Below are positions 60,741-64,000 of a stretch of DNA of 64,000 nt, in pieces. Below the pieces are notes generated by a model. It worked only from the letters and a program-made list of their open reading frames with translations, had not been told where the DNA came from and made no database searches. How positions within the stretch are numbered: position 1 is the first letter of the stretch; every line of letters begins with the position of its first letter. Origin of the DNA: Methanomethylovorans sp041447285 (GTDB lineage Archaea > Halobacteriota > Methanosarcinia > Methanosarcinales > Methanosarcinaceae); NCBI RefSeq assembly GCF_041447285.1, contig NZ_JBGMEB010000002.1:1-64000 (forward strand), given 5' to 3'. Made by a program: the position numbers and the translations under genes.

Positions 60741-61715
60741 TCACATCCACTTGTAATGCTTCATCACTTCAAGGTTGATGTCATAGAGGAGGCTATTCTC
60801 CACATATCCGAAAAACAAGCATTTGTGACAGTTAAGAGGTATTTGCTTTCTTTTTTTCCGGCTGTTCACCCATACTTTCTCAAGACCGTCTTTTACTTTT
60901 CCAAGAGATTGCCTTTCCGCTCTGCAATGTTCTATAGTGCCATCGGCCGTCACATTAAGTATAAGTTCTCCGGCATGGCATTTGAAATCAGTGTCCATGT
61001 CCTTTATCATTTTCAGATACGTGTATGAATTTATAATAGGATAACCTTCTTTTTTCATTTCAATTATCCTGTCCACTGTCCTGCGATATTTTTCAGTATC
61101 TCTTACCCCGATGTTCTTCCAGACATCATCTTGTATTCCGGAGAATTCGTACATCGGCTCGAAAGCTATGGTCACTTTCAGTTCTGAAGCAAGCCTAATA
61201 AGTTCTTCAATATCCTCGAGGTTCCGACCACTAATCACACAGTTCATTAGCAATGGATTTTTCATCAGCCCCTTTGCTTTGACTATTCCTGGAAGTATTT
61301 TCTTTTTGAAATCTACTCCTCTTATCTCTTTGTAGCTGTTTATGCCATCAACAGATACGGAAAGGTAATCCAGATCTTTAAGGTCTTCAGCTCTTTTTTC
61401 CAGCAACAGGCCATTGGTTATAAGAAAAGTTGTTATTCCTATTTCTCTGGCGTGTTGGAGTATCTGTGGAAGGTCCTCTCTCAGCAAGGGTTCAGCGGTC
61501 CATGCGTTATATATCATTATCCCGAAGTCTTTTGCGTCATCCAGTAGTCTGATTATTTCCTGAAGTGTCATTTCAGGTCCATTCTGTTTCCAGTATTCAC
61601 AGAAATCGCATTTCATGTTGCAGCGGGAGTTGATGGCGTGGGAAAGTACAAGAGGTCTCCTCCTTACTCTGGTTTGCCAGAATGCTTTTGCTGCCATAAA
61701 GGGTGATCTGGACAT
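60741..61715 (-). CDS. Radical-SAM enzyme with C-terminal Cys (SPASM-like) motif
   Basis: 324 residues. Cluster motif CNMKCDFC in LSHAINSRCNMKCDFCEYW, followed by NAWTAEPLLREDLPQIL and LSVSVDGINSYKEIRG. The C-terminus contains CHAGELILNVTADGTIEHCRAER and CHKCLFFGYVENSLL, which could bind an auxiliary cluster. Resembles HpnH/lipid- or cofactor-modifying radical-SAM proteins but the substrate cannot be named. Stands convergent with the SAM hydrolase. Confidence 0.82.
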   Translation of the reverse strand: MSRSPFMAAKAFWQTRVRRRPLVLSHAINSRCNMKCDFCEYWKQNGPEMTLQEIIRLLDDAKDFGIMIYNAWTAEPLLREDLPQILQHAREIGITTFLITNGLLLEKRAEDLKDLDYLSVSVDGINSYKEIRGVDFKKKILPGIVKAKGLMKNPLLMNCVISGRNLEDIEELIRLASELKVTIAFEPMYEFSGIQDDVWKNIGVRDTEKYRRTVDRIIEMKKEGYPIINSYTYLKMIKDMDTDFKCHAGELILNVTADGTIEHCRAERQSLGKVKDGLEKVWVNSRKKRKQIPLNCHKCLFFGYVENSLLYDINLEVMKHYKWM

Positions 61716-61789
61716 GATTCAGTATCTACATTGGTTGCTAGTTTAAATATTCTGTTCTAGAGTACAGCAAAAGCTGCAATGTAAGTTGT

Positions 61790-61827
61790 AATTTTAAAAA
61801 AGAAAATGTGCCCGCAGAACACGGGCA
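61790..61827 (-). terminator. Terminator of the L1-L10-L12 operon
   Basis: On the minus strand TGCCCG-N7-CGGGCA (61827-61809) is followed by a T-rich run ending in TTTTTT (about 61800). It is 30 nt beyond the L12 stop, fitting intrinsic-like termination. Confidence 0.6.
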
Positions 61828-61856
61828 TGTAGATATGTGTAAGTTGTTTGAGATGT

Positions 61857-62168
61857 TTATCCAAAGAGTGCACCGAGACCGGCCATTCCGCTCTCTTCTG
61901 CTTCTTCCTTGGACTCTTCTTCCTTTGCTGCCTCAGCGGCTGGAGCTGCTGCTGCTGCTGCTGCTGGAGCTGCTGCTGCTGGAGCTGCTGCAACTGCTGC
62001 AGTTGCCATTGCTTCCTCGATGTCTACGCCTTCAAGGGCTGCAATGAGTGCCTTTACACGTGATTCGTTGACTGCGGTACCAGCTGCCTGAAGAACGGCA
62101 GTTATTGCATCTTCTGTAATCTCTTTACCTGCTTTGTGCAGTAAAAGTGCTGCGTATATATATTCCAT
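61857..62168 (-). CDS. rpl12: Ribosomal protein L12 (P1 stalk)
   Basis: 103 residues of the archaeal/eukaryotic P1 type: N-terminal dimerisation domain MEYIYAALLLHKAGKEITEDAITAVL, an Ala-rich hinge, and the acidic C-terminal tail ending MAGLGALFG that recruits translation factors. 39 nt after L10. Confidence 0.97.
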   Translation of the reverse strand: MEYIYAALLLHKAGKEITEDAITAVLQAAGTAVNESRVKALIAALEGVDIEEAMATAAVAAAPAAAAPAAAAAAAPAAEAAKEEESKEEAEESGMAGLGALFG

Positions 62169-62207
62169 GTGAAATCACCTTTTATCAATGTAAGTTATAT
62201 GTCTGTC

Positions 62208-63239
62208 TTATCCAAAGAGTGCTCCAAGACCGGCCATACCGTCCTCTTCTGAACTCTCTTCTTCCTTCTCTTCCTTTGCCTCGGCGGCTTCATTGCCCTG
62301 TGTTTCGGTGGTTGTGCTTACTGCTGCTGCAGCTGCGGCACCGAGAGCCTGCTTAAGCTCGTCATCTACTGCTTCTTCATTCTTAGTTGAAGCTGCAGCA
62401 GCTACGGCCAGCATCTGTGACTGAGCCTTGCCCATCAATGCGCCCATCAGTTCCGGTTCGAACACAGCGGCATTGATACCGAGGTTCTTGGATTCTGTTG
62501 AAGCTTTTGCGATAAGCGTGGTTATGTTGTCTGCAGTTGGATATGCTGCGTATACTGACAAGTTGAATGCCTGCTTTGCGGCCAGAGCTATGTCGTTGAA
62601 GTACTGTGTCTCATCCACAGCCAGTACGTCTGGACGGAAAATGGATCCTTCTTCCAGAACTGCTCTCAAGTCCAATCCTACTACTATTGGATAGATCTCA
62701 AGCCTGTTCAGCATGGCTGCGAGCAATTGTGGGACTTTTTCTCCCTCTTTCAGTACGGTCTTTGTTTCTTTTACAACGACCTTGCCTCCATCAATAGCTG
62801 CTGGTATGCCTGCACGCTGCAGGTCACCCAGTATAGGTCCTGGTGGGAAGCTTGTTGGCCTTGCTTCCACAACAATGTCCTTAGGGGCTATAGCTCCTGA
62901 TCTGATTGGTGAAGGTGTCTTGCTCTTTTCGAGAAGCTTATACAGCTTAAAAGGATTCTGGTTTGAAAATACTAATGCCGACTGGACATCAATATATTCG
63001 CTCATATCCTTTACATCCTGGCCCATTTCCTCAAGTGCCCTTCTTATAAGGGTATTTCTGGCCACTTTGATATGTGCAGTTCCTTGGAGGTCTCTCCTCA
63101 TTTTCTGGAGCTGCTTTGCAGGAATGCCTTCAATTCCTGCTATACCAAATAGGTGGTAGGATTTGATGAGCTCTTTAATCTCCTCGACTTCCTTAGCCTT
63201 CCATTTTGGTATGTGTGATGAGTGATGTTCCATCTCCAT
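62208..63239 (-). CDS. rpl10: Ribosomal protein L10 (P0 stalk base)
   Basis: 343 residues. The N-terminal RNA-binding domain (WKAKEVEEIKELIKSYHLFGIAGIEGIPAKQLQKMRRDLQG...KVARNTLIRRAL) is followed by helices that bind L12 dimers and an acidic tail EEDGMAGLGALFG, identical in plan to that of L12. Start ATG 63239, 2 nt after the L1 stop, behind GGTGAT. Confidence 0.97.
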   Translation of the reverse strand: MEMEHHSSHIPKWKAKEVEEIKELIKSYHLFGIAGIEGIPAKQLQKMRRDLQGTAHIKVARNTLIRRALEEMGQDVKDMSEYIDVQSALVFSNQNPFKLYKLLEKSKTPSPIRSGAIAPKDIVVEARPTSFPPGPILGDLQRAGIPAAIDGGKVVVKETKTVLKEGEKVPQLLAAMLNRLEIYPIVVGLDLRAVLEEGSIFRPDVLAVDETQYFNDIALAAKQAFNLSVYAAYPTADNITTLIAKASTESKNLGINAAVFEPELMGALMGKAQSQMLAVAAAASTKNEEAVDDELKQALGAAAAAAVSTTTETQGNEAAEAKEEKEEESSEEDGMAGLGALFG

Positions 63240-63241
63240 AA

Positions 63242-63883
63242 TTACATCACCTTCACGGACTTGCCCATTGTGGTCGTCAAATGGATCGACCTGATGTTCT
63301 GACTACCTTTTTCAAGGGACTGTTCTAGTCTGGAGATCACCGTTTCTATGTTATCGGCAAGCTTCTCAACTTCCATGTCCCTGCGCCCAACTGCTACGTG
63401 GAAGGTCAGTTTATCCTTTGACCTTATACGCACGGAATTCTTTGAGGAGTTGATTACATCGGCTACGTTCTTGCCAGGTTGGAGTGGTATTGGCATCTTT
63501 CCCCTGGGACCTAAAACTACACCGAGGCTCTTACCAATGAGTGGCATGTACTGCACTTCGGCTATGAAAAAGTCACATTCGTTGGCAACAGCCCTTGCGC
63601 GTGCCTTGTCCTCTTTCATTGCATTGATATCTTCCTCAGTGAAGATGTATGTAGCACCGGCCTCTTTTGCCTGGAGACCAACCTCACCTTTTGCGAAAAC
63701 AGCAACTTTCAAGTCCTTTCCAAGACCATGTGGAAGTATTATTTCTTCGTCAACACGGTTCTTAGGCTGACTCATATCGAGGTGTTTTAGGTTGATAGCC
63801 AGATCAACGCTTTCCATAAACTTGCGTTGCGGCGATTCCTCTAATAATTTATTAACAGCTTCTACTGTTGCTTTATTTACCAT
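63242..63883 (-). CDS. rpl1: Ribosomal protein L1
   Basis: 213 residues; forms the L1 stalk and controls E-site tRNA release. Conserved blocks: FMESVDLAINLKHLDMSQPKNRVDEEIILPHGLGKDLKVAVFAKG, GRRDMEVEKLADNIETVISRLE, and LGPRGKMPIP at the L1 signature. In archaea L1 represses its own operon by binding its mRNA. First gene of the L1-L10-L12 operon; GGAGGAAC precedes the ATG. Confidence 0.97.
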   Translation of the reverse strand: MVNKATVEAVNKLLEESPQRKFMESVDLAINLKHLDMSQPKNRVDEEIILPHGLGKDLKVAVFAKGEVGLQAKEAGATYIFTEEDINAMKEDKARARAVANECDFFIAEVQYMPLIGKSLGVVLGPRGKMPIPLQPGKNVADVINSSKNSVRIRSKDKLTFHVAVGRRDMEVEKLADNIETVISRLEQSLEKGSQNIRSIHLTTTMGKSVKVM

Positions 63884-63985
63884 TCTGTTCCTCCCGTAGT
63901 GCTGAACTGCCGTCCTTCGGCCACTTCGGCCTACTACGGTTGATTAAAGGACCAAGGATAACCTCAGTCCATTACTATAACATTG
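63884..63985 (-). promoter_or_regulatory. Structured leader and promoter of the L1 operon
   Basis: Minus-strand TATA-like box TTATAGTAA (63983-63975) puts the transcript start near 63950. The leader contains a long stem closed by CCGTAGT/ACTACGG (63939-63933 with 63900-63894) enclosing a GGCC-GAAGT-GGCC hairpin and ending at the ribosome-binding site. Candidate L1 autoregulatory site (inference). No L11 gene is visible in the remaining bases to 64000. Confidence 0.5.
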
Positions 63986-64000
63986 CCCCATCGTGGAGCA

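Noticed and set aside
61921..62010. GCT/GCA repeat tract
   Set aside because: It is the Ala-rich hinge of ribosomal protein L12, a normal feature of the family.
1..64000. CRISPR arrays, insertion sequences, rRNA genes
   Set aside because: Reading both strands showed no regularly spaced direct repeats, transposase motifs or rRNA sequence.

Overview
The window is a chromosomal stretch of a methanogenic archaeon, most likely a member of the Methanosarcinaceae. It carries a tungsten-type formylmethanofuran dehydrogenase operon (fwdDBAC), archaeal information-processing genes (thermosome, Nob1, TiaS, GfcR, ribosomal L1/L10/L12), and a complete tetrahydrofolate one-carbon operon, which among methanogens is typical of Methanosarcinales. 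Promoters are archaeal (TATA boxes about 25 bp upstream of starts, several nearly leaderless) and many genes use GTG or TTG starts. I cannot fix the genus.

Layout. 1-5108: thermosome, then a biotin ECF importer (bioY-ecfA1-ecfA2-ecfT) behind a BirA-type inverted repeat. 5124-6592: ArsR-type repressor and metal permease with a palindromic operator. 6647-22905: a 16-kb molybdenum/tungsten block. It holds the regulator ModE, two small molbindins, two paralogous ModABC transporters (the second with a TSUP permease), two MoeA-type cofactor genes and fwdDBAC. Three of its promoters share a previously unlabelled inverted repeat (TATGTY-N6-RACATA) at a fixed distance of about 35 bp from the TATA box, which I propose is the ModE operator.

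23256-28302 is a fluoride-response locus: one fluoride riboswitch in front of enolase (followed by a TSUP permease) and a second, on the other strand, in front of crcB-DUF190, with a dynamin-like GTPase between. 28429-29302: two tandem paralogous membrane proteins. 29591-34260: purN-glyA-folD-folP-metV-like, a tetrahydrofolate one-carbon operon. 34330-48449: ordinary housekeeping genes (TiaS, NadE, Nob1, GfcR, a DHH nuclease, stomatin/NfeD, HisH, UDP-glucose dehydrogenase) plus two pilin-like secreted proteins.

48691-54990 is an AT-rich, tightly packed four-gene operon unlike its surroundings: a NurA-like nuclease, a HerA-like hexameric ATPase, a GHKL (Hsp90/MORC-like) ATPase with a coiled-coil tail, and a large radical-SAM protein with a B12-binding-like N-terminus. 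This is the best candidate for an undescribed system, possibly antiviral defence or DNA modification/processing. 55396-63883: DRG GTPase, tRNA-Gln(UUG), TrkH/TrkA potassium uptake, a 43-residue zinc-finger protein, SAM hydrolase (DUF62), a second radical-SAM enzyme, and the L1-L10-L12 ribosomal operon with a structured leader. No CRISPR array, rRNA gene or recognisable insertion sequence was seen.
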